From contig JACPGE010000100.1 in assembly GCA_016182605.1 (NCBI GenBank), forward strand, positions 1 to 60,600: a DNA stretch of 60,600 nucleotides, read 5' to 3'. The notes under the pieces were generated by a model. The model was not told the origin of the DNA. It did not search any database and saw only the letters and a program-made list of their open reading frames with translations. Shown piece after piece: positions 51,820-60,281 of this stretch (position 1 is its first letter; the number at the start of each line of letters is the position of its first letter). The position numbers and the translations under genes are program-made. This stretch comes from Candidatus Hydrogenedentota bacterium (GTDB taxonomy: Bacteria; Hydrogenedentota; Hydrogenedentia; Hydrogenedentales; JAEUWI01).

Positions 51820-52685
51820 AACGCACCTTGTTCGCCGCTCTTCTGCTTGGCATGCCGCTTGTGGCGCAGGCCCAGGGAATGGGCGGCTACGACGACATGA
51901 AGCTGAATTTTTTCGGTAAGCTTGTCGTGGTCAACAACGCCATCCAGGAAATTACCGACGGCCTCGATATCGAACTGCACTCGAACGATCCCGCCAAACC
52001 CTCGCTTCCCATCAAGGCGAACCACGCCAAGTTTGTCTATGCGGAAGGCGGCAAATCGCCCGTGCGCATCCTGCTGGAGGGCAATGTGGACATCAAGCAT
52101 CCTACGGCCAAGGTGATGGCGCAAAAGGCGGATTGGGATTTCGAATCGGGCAACCTGACCTTCACGGGGAACCCCGTGGCCAACACGGAGCAGATACAGG
52201 GGCTCAAGTGCGAGAAGATCGTTATCAACACCAAGGACGACACCTATCAGATTTTCAGCGGCAGCGCAGAGAATATTAAGCTGGGCAGTCCGGATGGCGG
52301 TGGCGGCAGCAGCGATCCATCCCTGTTGACGGAGTCGGCGGTGACGGATTGGAAGGGCTTCCTCACGCAGTTGAAGAGGGAGTCCGCGGCGGACCAGGCT
52401 TCGCCGGGCAAGGCCCTGGTATCGAAGCTGGATCCCAAGCTGCAAGGCGCACTCGCCAGCATGTCCGTGGACCAGTTGTTGGCGGCGAAGGGCGACATCC
52501 TGAAAAACCTGAACAGTGTATTGAAGAAGCCCGATCTCTACGATGCGGCCTCCTGGAAGGGCGTGACCTTGTCCGACGAGACGAAGGCGCTGGCGGAAAA
52601 AGGCGACCGTACCGCGGAAGAGACGACGCGGCTCAACCGGCAGTTGCTTGCGGCGGCGTATCCCAAAGCGATTCTTGGCCTCTAA
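51816..52685 (+). CDS. LptA/OstA-like periplasmic LPS transport protein with extra C-terminal domain
   Basis: A 289-residue product. A signal peptide ('[20 protein letters not shown]') is followed by an OstA-type jellyroll ('[24 protein letters not shown]', '[54 protein letters not shown]'). LptA normally ends about there, near 180 residues. Here about 120 more residues follow ('[23 protein letters not shown]..', '[26 protein letters not shown]'), helical and of unknown role; they may bind an envelope partner. ATG 51816 overlaps the lptC-like stop by 4 bp. lptB starts 32 bp downstream. Confidence 0.75.
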   Translation: MKRTLFAALLLGMPLVAQAQGMGGYDDMKLNFFGKLVVVNNAIQEITDGLDIELHSNDPAKPSLPIKANHAKFVYAEGGKSPVRILLEGNVDIKHPTAKVMAQKADWDFESGNLTFTGNPVANTEQIQGLKCEKIVINTKDDTYQIFSGSAENIKLGSPDGGGGSSDPSLLTESAVTDWKGFLTQLKRESAADQASPGKALVSKLDPKLQGALASMSVDQLLAAKGDILKNLNSVLKKPDLYDAASWKGVTLSDETKALAEKGDRTAEETTRLNRQLLAAAYPKAILGL

Positions 52686-52717
52686 CAGCATTTCATCGCA
52701 CGAGGAAACCCTGCCGT

Positions 52718-53455
52718 ATGGCTGATACAACGCTGCTGCGCACCGAGGGCCTGGTCAAGGCCTTCAAGAAACGCGTCGTGGTCAGTGGCGTCTCCATTGA
52801 ACTGAACGGCGGCGAGGTGGTGGGGCTGTTGGGTCCGAACGGCGCCGGGAAGACGACCACCTTCTCCATGGTGGTCGGTCTCTTGCGGCCCGATCAAGGT
52901 ACGATCCATTTTCGCGGCGCGGACGTGACGCGCCAGCCCATGTACAAGCGTGCCCAGGCCGGCATGGCCTATCTTCCGCAGGAGGCCTCGGTCTTCCGCA
53001 ATCTCACTGTGCGCCAGAATGTTCTCGCCGTGCTGGAATATCAGCCGCTCGGCGCAAAGGAGCGCTACACCCGCGCCGACCGGCTGCTCGATGAATTGCA
53101 CATCCGCCATCTGGAGAAGCACCCCGCCTACACGCTCTCCGGCGGGGAGCGGCGGCGCACCGAGATTGCGCGCGCGCTTGCGACCGATCCGGCCATCTTC
53201 CTGCTCGATGAGCCCTTTGCCGGCATTGACCCGATCGCCGTGGCGGACTTGCAGGAGACTGTCGCCCGCCTCAAGGAAAAGGGCATCGGCGTGCTCATCA
53301 CGGATCACAACGTGCGTGAAACCCTGAACATCGCGGACCGGGCCTACATCATCAACGAGGGCAGCGTGCTCAAGACCGGCACCCCCACCGAGATTGCCGC
53401 CGATCCCATGGTGCGCAAGATTTACCTGGGCAAGGATTTCGATTTCAACGGCTAG
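52718..53455 (+). CDS. lptB: LPS export ABC transporter ATP-binding protein
   Basis: A 245-residue ATPase that drives extraction of LPS from the inner membrane with LptF/LptG. Walker A '[21 protein letters not shown]', the Q-loop region '[20 protein letters not shown]', signature '[17 protein letters not shown]' with 'SGGE', Walker B '[14 protein letters not shown]' and H-loop '[12 protein letters not shown]' are all intact. '[14 protein letters not shown]' is a specific LptB mark. ATG 52718 is used; the same frame is open upstream to 52349, but there it only shadows lptA. lptF/lptG are not in the window, and no terminator is seen after the gene. Confidence 0.96.
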   Translation: MADTTLLRTEGLVKAFKKRVVVSGVSIELNGGEVVGLLGPNGAGKTTTFSMVVGLLRPDQGTIHFRGADVTRQPMYKRAQAGMAYLPQEASVFRNLTVRQNVLAVLEYQPLGAKERYTRADRLLDELHIRHLEKHPAYTLSGGERRRTEIARALATDPAIFLLDEPFAGIDPIAVADLQETVARLKEKGIGVLITDHNVRETLNIADRAYIINEGSVLKTGTPTEIAADPMVRKIYLGKDFDFNG

Positions 53456-53496
53456 GCGGCCGGCTTCCCCTCGGATCTTCAAGCTCAGCCACCTCC

Positions 53497-53620
53497 TGTC
53501 ATCCCGACTGAGCCTAAGCGATGGAGGGATCTCCTGCCTCCCGAATCGTTTGAAATCGGAACCCGCACGCATAACGGTGCGTTCCCGAACAAGCGATCTC
53601 TCACTACGCTCGACATGACA
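53497..53620. repeat. Imperfect inverted-repeat intergenic element (MITE/REP-like)
   Basis: The left end TGTCATCCCGACTGAGC and the reverse complement of the right end, TGTCATGTCGAGCGTAGTG, share TGTCAT, CGA and GATC-rich inner parts (GGATCTC left; AGAGATCGC right). The middle is unlike coding DNA. It fills most of the lptB-xylB gap; the rest of 53456-53795 shows nothing else beyond the xylB ribosome-binding site. Confidence 0.5.
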
Positions 53621-53795
53621 AGTGCGCGCGCCTCCCACAGTCCCCCAGGGATCGGCCGTTCGCCTGGTATTCGGCCCTGCGCAGACCGTGGAAATGCAGG
53701 CTCCTTCCGGTGTAAGGTGGAAACTTCCGGCAACGAAACCGCGCGGGTGTTGCGCAGGCCGCCCCGTGCATGCGAAGCGACGAAGGAGACGATTC

Positions 53796-55316
53796 ATGGC
53801 CATCGTGTTGGGATTGGATGTGGGCACCAGCGGTACGAAGGCGATCGCGATGGATGAGACCGGGAAACTGCTGGCCTCCGCGCTGGTGGAATACCCCCTG
53901 TACAGCCCCAAACCGAATTGGGCCGAGCAGGAACCCGCGGACTGGAAGCGCGCGGCGCTGGAGGCGTTGAGCGCGCTGGCGGCCAGGATCGACACGCGCG
54001 ATGTGAAGGCCCTTGGGCTCACGGGGCAGATGCATGGATCCGTTTTCCTCGACGCGGACAACGCCGTAATCCGGCCTGCGCTGCTGTGGTGCGATCAGCG
54101 CACCGCCGCACAATGCGCGGACATCACTTCCAAGGTGGGTGAAGCGCGTTTGCTGGAGATGGTCTCCAACCCCGCGCTCACCGGGTTCACTGCGCCGAAA
54201 ATCCTCTGGCTGCGCGACAACGAACCGCACCACTACGAGCGCGTGCGCAAGGTGCTTCTCCCCAAAGACTACATTCGCTGGGTACTCACAAGCGAGTACG
54301 CCACCGACGTGGCAGACGCCTCGGGCACGCTGCTCTTCGACGTGAAGCACCGGTGCTGGCACCAGGAACTCCTTTCGATCCTCGGCATCGATCCCGCATT
54401 GCTTCCCGCATCTTTTGAGGGACCGGAGATCACCGGTACGCTCAGCAAGGCCGCGGCGGCGGCCACAGGCCTGCCCGAAGGTCTCCCGGTCGTTGCCGGC
54501 GGCGGCGATCAGGCCGCAGGCGGCGTGGGTTGCGGCATTGTGCGATCCGGTGTGATTTCTTCCTCGCTGGGCACGAGCGGCGTGGTCTTTGCCTTCGCCG
54601 ATCAGGTGAGCACGGATCCCAAAGGGCGCGTCCACACGTTTTGCCACAGCGTTCCCGGGAAGTGGCACGTCATGGGCGTCATGCTCAGCGCGGGCGGATC
54701 GTTGCGCTGGTACCGCGACGAACTTTGCGCGCCGGAAAAGGCCGTGGGCGCCGTTTCCGGACGCGATCCCTACGAATACATTACCGAAGAGGCTGCGCGC
54801 GTTCCGATTGGATCGGAGGGACTGCTTTTCCTGCCCTACCTCACGGGAGAGCGCACGCCGCATAAAGATCCCGATGCGAAAGGCGCTTTCATCGGGTTGT
54901 CGCTGCGCCACACGCGCGCCCACATGGCCCGCGCCGTCCTCGAAGGCGTGGCCTTCGGCATGCGCGACAGCCTGGAGATCATCCGCGAGATGGGCGTTTC
55001 GGTTTCCGAGGTGCGGGCCTCGGGCGGCGGCGCCCGCAGCGTGCTCTGGCAGCAGATCCTCGCAGACACTGGCAATGCGCCCATGGTGACCATTAATGTG
55101 GACGAAGGACCTGCCTACGGTGCGGCGATCCTGTCGAGCGTGGCCGCGGGCATGTTCAGCACGGTGGAAGAAGGGTGCGACGCCATCATCCGCGAGGTCT
55201 CGCGCCGCAACCCCGACCCTGCCGCCGTGACGGCCTATGAACCCTGGTACCAGGAATTCAAGTCCACCTACACCGCCTGCGCGCCGGGCTTCAAACGCGT
55301 GGCCAAACTCTTGTAG
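53796..55316 (+). CDS. xylB: Xylulokinase-type FGGY carbohydrate kinase
   Basis: A 506-residue sugar kinase. 'VLGLDVGTSGTKAIAMDETG' (phosphate 1), 'ALGLTGQMHGSVFLD' (the family's GQMHG substrate loop with the likely catalytic region following), 'LLWCDQRTAAQC', 'GGGDQAAGGVGCGIVRSGVISSSLGTSGVVFAF' and 'ASGGGARSVLWQQILAD' (FGGY motif 2, adenosine) are present in order. The substrate is probably D-xylulose, but related ketoses cannot be excluded. ATG 53796 has AAGGAG seven bases upstream; the frame is open further but repeats the intergenic element. It lies 3 bp before the glycosyltransferase gene. Confidence 0.92.
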   Translation: MAIVLGLDVGTSGTKAIAMDETGKLLASALVEYPLYSPKPNWAEQEPADWKRAALEALSALAARIDTRDVKALGLTGQMHGSVFLDADNAVIRPALLWCDQRTAAQCADITSKVGEARLLEMVSNPALTGFTAPKILWLRDNEPHHYERVRKVLLPKDYIRWVLTSEYATDVADASGTLLFDVKHRCWHQELLSILGIDPALLPASFEGPEITGTLSKAAAAATGLPEGLPVVAGGGDQAAGGVGCGIVRSGVISSSLGTSGVVFAFADQVSTDPKGRVHTFCHSVPGKWHVMGVMLSAGGSLRWYRDELCAPEKAVGAVSGRDPYEYITEEAARVPIGSEGLLFLPYLTGERTPHKDPDAKGAFIGLSLRHTRAHMARAVLEGVAFGMRDSLEIIREMGVSVSEVRASGGGARSVLWQQILADTGNAPMVTINVDEGPAYGAAILSSVAAGMFSTVEEGCDAIIREVSRRNPDPAAVTAYEPWYQEFKSTYTACAPGFKRVAKLL

Positions 55317-55319
55317 CCC

Positions 55320-56651
55320 ATGGACAGCACCACGCCCACCATCAGCGCCGTGCTCATCGTGCGCGACGAGGCCAGGCACCTGGCCAACTGCCTGCGGGCG
55401 CTGCGTGGCGTGGTGGATGAAATTGTGGTGGCGGACACCGGCTCCACCGATGACAGTGTGGCGATCGCGGAAGCGGCCGGCGCACGCGTGGTGCATTTCC
55501 CCTGGTGCAACGATTTTGCCGCGGCACGGAATGCCGCCCTTGCTGCCGCGAGCGGCGCCTACGCCCTGGCGATCGATGCCGACGAGTATCTGGATCAGCC
55601 GGAATCGGCCCGGGAAAAGCTGATCGCCCATGTTGCCGCATATGATCGGCACACCGTCGGCACGATCACGATTCGCAGTTACACCGCCGCGAAGACGTGG
55701 GTACACGACGAGACCGAGCGCCTCTTCTGCCGCGAGGCCTTCGAATACGGCGGCGCCATCCACGAACAGATTACCCCGCGCGAAGGCGTGAAGCGATCCG
55801 CGCCCACGGGGCTTTCTGTGCTGCACCACGGTTACGCGCAATCGCCCGAAGACCCCAGCCACAAGGCACGGCGCAACATCCCCATCCTGAAGCGCGCCCT
55901 CGCAGCCTACCCGAATGACGAGTACTTCTGGTTTCAGCTCGGCAAGGCGCGCTACAGCATCGAAGAGTACGCGGAATCCGTCACGGCGCTTCAGCGTGCC
56001 CTGGCGTGCATGCAGTTTCGCGAAGATGGTGTGGTGATGGGCCGCTTGGGACCCGTCTCCCGCGACGTGCTTACCGACGCGGTGGTGACCCTGGCCTATG
56101 CGCTGGTAAACACGAAACAGATCGACGCGGCATTACACCTGATTGAAGAGCATGCCGCACTGAATCATGCCGGCGTGTTATGGGCGGATTTTCCACATGT
56201 GCAGGGCTATGTGCATCTGATGAAGGGGCACCTGGACGCCGCACGCGCGGCGTACAACACCGCCCTCGCCATTGGCCCCGAAAAGGAAGACGTGCTTGGA
56301 ACGGGATCTTTCGCGAGCCTCTATCACCTGGGGCTGCTGGACGAGGCCAACGAAAACATCGACGCGGCCGAGGCCTGTTACCTGGAAGCCATCGCGCAGC
56401 GCTCCGACTACGCCCCCGCCCTGGCGCGCCTCATCGATCTGGTGGTGGAACAGGATCGTTCCCTGCCCGCAGATGTCTGGACCACGGTGGATCGCGAGAC
56501 CTTTACCGCAATCTACCAGGACAAGCTGGAGTCCACCGTGCGCCAGCGCGGCGCCCAGAGCGCCCAGGGACTCCTCAAGGAAGCCCAGCGCATCGCACCC
56601 GAACTGGTCGATGCCTGCCGCGTGCGCCTGAAGGCCATGCAGGAGGTGTAG
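55320..56651 (+). CDS. GT2 glycosyltransferase with TPR-like C-terminal repeats
   Basis: A 443-residue protein. The N-terminal 230 residues are a GT2 domain of the SunS/WaaE-like type: 'ISAVLIVRDEARHLANCLRAL', 'EIVVADTGSTDDSV', 'FPWCNDFAAARNAALAAASGAYALAIDADEYLD' (DAD metal motif) and 'VHDETERLFCRE'. From about residue 195 onward helical repeats follow ('EYFWFQLGKARYSIEEYAESVTALQRAL', 'GYVHLMKGHLDAARAAYNTAL', 'GLLDEANENIDAAEACYLEAI'), typical TPR motifs. This fusion is common in Firmicutes and deep-branching phyla and modifies surface glycans or proteins. It is 3 bp from xylB. Confidence 0.9.
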   Translation: MDSTTPTISAVLIVRDEARHLANCLRALRGVVDEIVVADTGSTDDSVAIAEAAGARVVHFPWCNDFAAARNAALAAASGAYALAIDADEYLDQPESAREKLIAHVAAYDRHTVGTITIRSYTAAKTWVHDETERLFCREAFEYGGAIHEQITPREGVKRSAPTGLSVLHHGYAQSPEDPSHKARRNIPILKRALAAYPNDEYFWFQLGKARYSIEEYAESVTALQRALACMQFREDGVVMGRLGPVSRDVLTDAVVTLAYALVNTKQIDAALHLIEEHAALNHAGVLWADFPHVQGYVHLMKGHLDAARAAYNTALAIGPEKEDVLGTGSFASLYHLGLLDEANENIDAAEACYLEAIAQRSDYAPALARLIDLVVEQDRSLPADVWTTVDRETFTAIYQDKLESTVRQRGAQSAQGLLKEAQRIAPELVDACRVRLKAMQEV

Positions 56652-56842
56652 GAGTCAGTCCTGACTATCGCTTGTCCGTCTTGGGATCAGTGCATAGCAT
56701 ATTCTTGTTCGGCTATTTGACATGCAGTGTCACACCCAGTACGCTGGTTGGCAGTATATTTCTCTTTGGAGTAAGTAAATCGCGAACAACAGGCCGCAAG
56801 TGCGCAGGCTTCTTGAGTCCAGACACCCTGGTGAGGTTGATT

Positions 56843-57667
56843 GTGAATGACGAAGCTTACAGATTGACGAATTGTTCCACCGTGGACGAGGAACTTGTTT
56901 TTAACAGCAGGCGGAGTGCCGTTTATTTGCTCTCCGCGGGTGCCTTGACGGGACTGCTATTGACGTTGCCTCCGGTATTGAGGAAACTTGAATCGGCTTG
57001 GGAGCAAGAAGATTTCTTGTGGCTGATCGGCGCGTTAATTTTGCTCTTGGCATATACAGCCCTGTGTACCCGCAAAATTTGGAATGTTTGGCGCAATTCA
57101 GTGCGTCTGACGGAGGATGGCTTGATTGTACGTGGCGCCGACGGTGTGGAGCGGGAGATCTTCAAAGAGGATGTCTTGCGTGTGAATCTGGAAACGTCTG
57201 ACTCGGGGACGCCAAGGCGAATTGTGGTTGTTACGAAAGGCGGGCGGGAAACGGACTTGGGCCCGCTGGAAGACTTGCCGATACTCTACTTCTGCCTTCA
57301 GGACATGGTGGGTGGACATCGTTGCGTTCAGCGTGAGCCGGGTTCCACCTATCTTGAATCGCAGGATAAGCTTCCCGACTTGTCCGCACCTGAGAAGAGT
57401 GCGCACTTGCGTCTGCTTATCTCAAATGCAGCCGCAACCGTTGGCCTTTTAGTGATCGTAAACGTGCTCATAATGTCCTCTACACCCTGGCTGGGTCTGC
57501 CCCTTGTTTTCGTGAGTCTGGCCATAGCCATCAATTTACTTCGTAAAGGGGCAGAGTCGCGCCAGACACAGGCCCGCAGTATTTTGGTACTTGCACAACT
57601 ACTGCTCGTTTTCGAATGTATGGTGGCAATTCTGGTAATGGCATTGGACATCCTGGTGGCTTTTTGA
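56843..57667 (+). CDS. Four-helix membrane protein with PH-like cytoplasmic loop
   Basis: A 274-residue product. Start at GTG 56843, six bases after GAGG; the frame stays open far upstream, but that part is antisense-free shadow of the GT2-TPR gene. Two N-terminal helices ('AVYLLSAGALTGLLLTLPPVL', 'FLWLIGALILLLAYTALCT'), a soluble beta part ('RLTEDGLIVRGADGVEREIFKEDVLRVNLET' then 'IVVVTKGGRETDLGPLEDLPIL'), and two more helices near the C-terminus. The beta part resembles bacterial PH (bPH) domains; no family is certain. Codons are more AT-rich than in neighbours (many TTA, TTT and TTG), suggesting a different history. Confidence 0.55.
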   Translation: MNDEAYRLTNCSTVDEELVFNSRRSAVYLLSAGALTGLLLTLPPVLRKLESAWEQEDFLWLIGALILLLAYTALCTRKIWNVWRNSVRLTEDGLIVRGADGVEREIFKEDVLRVNLETSDSGTPRRIVVVTKGGRETDLGPLEDLPILYFCLQDMVGGHRCVQREPGSTYLESQDKLPDLSAPEKSAHLRLLISNAAATVGLLVIVNVLIMSSTPWLGLPLVFVSLAIAINLLRKGAESRQTQARSILVLAQLLLVFECMVAILVMALDILVAF

Positions 57668-57807
57668 GTCGCTTGAGAAACGAATCCCGACGAACCGCTG
57701 CCTTGTAGCAGCCGAGTCTGTCGATGCTCCTACCTGTGCTGCGCAGTTGACCCCGCGCGCCTGTTCTGCCATCGTGGTGCTTCAACTCCAGGCAGGAGCA
57801 GGTATAC

Positions 57808-59223
57808 ATGAAACGTAGAACGTTCTTACAATGTGGTGCGGTGGCCGCCCTCACGGCGGGCGCGCGCATCCATGCGGCGCCGGTGCGGCCCAATATCGTG
57901 TTCGTGTTTGCGGATCAGTGGCGGGCGCAGGCGCTGGGTTATACGGGCGATCCGAATGTTTACACGCCGCACCTCGATCGCCTCGCTGCGGCGAGCGTGA
58001 AGCTCACCAACATGATCTCCGGGTGGCCCGTGTGTTCGCCCTATCGCGGCACCTTGCTCACGGGGCAGCATCCCGATCGGCACGGCATCTTCTTGAACGA
58101 CGTGCCACTCGCGCCGGAGCGGCCCACCATTGGCGATGCGTTGCAGAGCGCGGGGTATCACACGGGCTACATCGGCAAGTGGCATCTCGACGGCCATGGG
58201 CGATCGAGTTTTATTCCGCGCGAACGGCGCCAGGGTTTTGATCACTGGAAAGTACTGGAGTGCACGCACGACTACAACCGCTCTTTCTATTACGCCGATG
58301 GCGATACCAAGCTGGAGTGGGAGGGCTACGACGCCTTTGCGCAAACGGCGGACGCGGTGCAGTATATCGAAGCGCGCGCGAAAGCGTCCGAACCCTTTGC
58401 GCTTTTTCTCTCGTGGGGCCCGCCGCACAACCCGTATGAAACCGCGCCCGAACGATTCAAGGCGCTGTATAATCCCGCGGCGTTGCGACTGCGCGCCAAC
58501 GTGCCGGGCGATTGGGAGGAGCGCGCCCGCACCGATCTCGCGGGTTACTATGCCCACTGCTCCGCCCTCGACGAGAGCGTGGGCGTCCTTTGGGAAACCC
58601 TGCAGCGCACGGGCATCGAAGACAACACGGTCTTCGTTTTCACGAGCGATCACGGCGACATGCTCGGCTCACAGGGCGAGCAACGCAAACAACGGCCGTG
58701 GGACGAGTCCATCCGGGTGCCGTTCCTGATTCGCTATCCCCGCGGGCTTGGAAATCACGGACGCACGCTGGACGGGGTGATGAATTCCCCCGATATTCTG
58801 CCCACGCTGCTCGATTTCTGCGATGTGGATCTCCCGCCGGGCGTGCAGGGGCGCAGCCATGCAGCCTGGCTGTACGGCGAAGGGCCTTCGCCCAGCGAGA
58901 GCGCATTGCTGGCCTGTTACTCGCCCTTTGGCGAATGGACGCGCGCCATGGGCGGGCGGGAGTTTCGCGGTGTGCGCAACGAGCGTTTCACCTACGTGGA
59001 ATCGCTGGAGGGACCCTGGCTGCTTTACGACAACCACACCGATCCCTTTCAGATGAAGAATCTTGCCGTTGCGCCGGGCCACGAAAAGTTGCGCGCGTCG
59101 TTGCAAGGGGATCTGAGGCGGCACCTCGATCGCGCGGAGGACAGCTTTTCACCGGGCGCGCACTATGTGCAGCAGTGGGGTTACTCGGTGGACGAAAGCG
59201 GTACCGCGTCCTATGCGCCCTGA
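57808..59223 (+). CDS. Tat-exported type I sulfatase
   Basis: A 471-residue arylsulfatase-family enzyme. 'MKRRTFLQCGAVAALTAGARIHA' is a twin-arginine signal. 'NIVFVFADQWRAQALG' gives the first metal Asp, and 'CSPYRGTLLTG' with Cys76 is the C-x-P-x-R motif whose Cys becomes formylglycine. 'TGYIGKWHLDG' and 'VFTSDHGDMLGSQGEQRK' supply the Lys/His and second metal sites; all are intact. It removes sulfate esters from an unknown polysaccharide or sugar. The formylglycine-generating enzyme is not in the window. The gene is followed by a strong bidirectional terminator. Confidence 0.95.
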   Translation: MKRRTFLQCGAVAALTAGARIHAAPVRPNIVFVFADQWRAQALGYTGDPNVYTPHLDRLAAASVKLTNMISGWPVCSPYRGTLLTGQHPDRHGIFLNDVPLAPERPTIGDALQSAGYHTGYIGKWHLDGHGRSSFIPRERRQGFDHWKVLECTHDYNRSFYYADGDTKLEWEGYDAFAQTADAVQYIEARAKASEPFALFLSWGPPHNPYETAPERFKALYNPAALRLRANVPGDWEERARTDLAGYYAHCSALDESVGVLWETLQRTGIEDNTVFVFTSDHGDMLGSQGEQRKQRPWDESIRVPFLIRYPRGLGNHGRTLDGVMNSPDILPTLLDFCDVDLPPGVQGRSHAAWLYGEGPSPSESALLACYSPFGEWTRAMGGREFRGVRNERFTYVESLEGPWLLYDNHTDPFQMKNLAVAPGHEKLRASLQGDLRRHLDRAEDSFSPGAHYVQQWGYSVDESGTASYAP

Positions 59224-59235
59224 GTAGAAAAAGCG

Positions 59236-59261
59236 AAAGGCCGGAAGTGCTTCCGGCCTTT
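59236..59261. terminator. Bidirectional intrinsic terminator
   Basis: AAAGGCCGGAAG, loop TG, CTTCCGGCCTTT: twelve perfect pairs with A-rich and T-rich ends, between the converging sulfatase and ankyrin genes. Confidence 0.9.
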
Positions 59262-59338
59262 GGCATCGCCTGGTTTGGGTGGTGTACTTGGGTGGGTGCG
59301 CGAGACAGGATACCCAGGCCCGGCGTTGAAACCTTTAT

Positions 59339-59851
59339 CTAAACCCGGCAGGCGGCGTCCATCATGTAATAGAGGTCATCGTATTCCATGACCCGCGCCA
59401 TTTCCTTCGGGCTCAGTCCATCGATACTCAAATCGGACATGCTTGGATCCGCGCCGTGCGCCAGGAGTTTTTCCGCGATGATCGTGTCTCCCGTGATCGC
59501 CGCCCAGTGCAAGGGCGTGAGGCCCACGCCACTGACCGCGTTCACGTTGCTCGCTGGCAGAAGCGCTTCCACAATCTCCTTGTGCCCTTCGCGGACGGCC
59601 CGGTGCAGGGGGGTCTCCATCGACTCGTCAAAGGTCGGCGCGCCGTTGCTATAGCGCAACAAGGTCTTTACTGCGTCCGTCAGGCCAAGATAGGTCGCCC
59701 GGTGAATGGGCGACGCGGACTTGAGCGCCGATTGATCTTCCTGTTCCTGGCGCAGGAGGACCTCTGCGAGTCCCCGGTGTCCGGAGTTCAGTGCGCGGTC
59801 GAGGGGTGTGCGTCCGCGTTCATCCATGATATTGAGCCACGTTGTTTTCAT
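59339..59851 (-). CDS. Ankyrin-repeat protein
   Basis: A 170-residue product with four or five ankyrin repeats: 'MDERGRTPLDRALNSGHRGLAEVLLRQ', 'SPIHRATYLGLTDAVKTLLRY', 'METPLHRAVREGHKEIVEALL' and 'GLTPLHWAAITGDTIIAEKLLAHGADP'. No signal peptide, so it is probably a cytoplasmic protein-binding scaffold. Start ATG 59851 has GGAGG eight bases upstream; the frame is open 29 codons further without similarity. It converges on the sulfatase gene. Partner unknown. Confidence 0.88.
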   Translation of the reverse strand: MKTTWLNIMDERGRTPLDRALNSGHRGLAEVLLRQEQEDQSALKSASPIHRATYLGLTDAVKTLLRYSNGAPTFDESMETPLHRAVREGHKEIVEALLPASNVNAVSGVGLTPLHWAAITGDTIIAEKLLAHGADPSMSDLSIDGLSPKEMARVMEYDDLYYMMDAACRV

Positions 59852-60246
59852 TGATACTACCTCCACAGCTTCTTCGAGTAGACACGCATATCCCGTGCCC
59901 AAAATCGAAGCGACACCAATCGCACAAAACAGATACAAACCGCCCGCACGGGCTTCGGAATCGGGCTTGTGGGGCGGCAGCTTTTTGCCACTTCGTCGAA
60001 GTTCCGGCCAAACTTACGCACCTTGTCTTTTTTCGACGCATGTGGGCGCGCCACACCAGCCCGTATAGAAACGAACCGATTTGGGCAGGCCTGGCATTCC
60101 CGGAAAAGTAGCAGGCCTGTTAGCCCGAAGTTCATACCCGATTTGATTGCTTCCCGCTTCTATCACCCCTATGGATACAGGCGTTTGCAAAGGAATGGGC
60201 CAAGATTTTGATGCTATATGTACCCATGTAAATGTAATTATTGTGC
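59852..60246. other. Gap between the ankyrin gene and the IS1634-type element
   Basis: About 395 bp with no convincing gene; several overlapping frames on both strands share no protein pattern. A 13-base palindrome (ACTTCGTCGAAGT) lies at 59990-60002. From about 60195 the sequence turns AT-rich, so the left end of the insertion element probably lies near 60195-60240. Confidence 0.5.
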
Positions 60247-60275
60247 TTGATTTTACGCAGTATTTGCGATAGTAT
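60247..60275 (+). promoter_or_regulatory. Likely promoter of the IS1634 transposase
   Basis: TTGATT (60247-60252), a 17-bp spacer and TAGTAT (60270-60275), four of six matches each. The ATG is seven bases after the -10, so the transcript would be almost leaderless. Confidence 0.4.
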
Positions 60276-60281
60276 AAGGAC

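Noticed and set aside
53604-55862. 752-codon minus-strand frame
   Set aside because: Antisense to xylB and the glycosyltransferase, crossing both.
56736-56780. TTGACA followed by TATATT as a promoter
   Set aside because: The two boxes are about 32 bases apart, far from the 16-18 needed.
56180-56842. Upstream extension of the PH-like membrane gene
   Set aside because: The part before 56652 is the +1 shadow of the GT2-TPR gene, and the part after that has no membrane or domain pattern; GTG 56843 has a ribosome-binding site.
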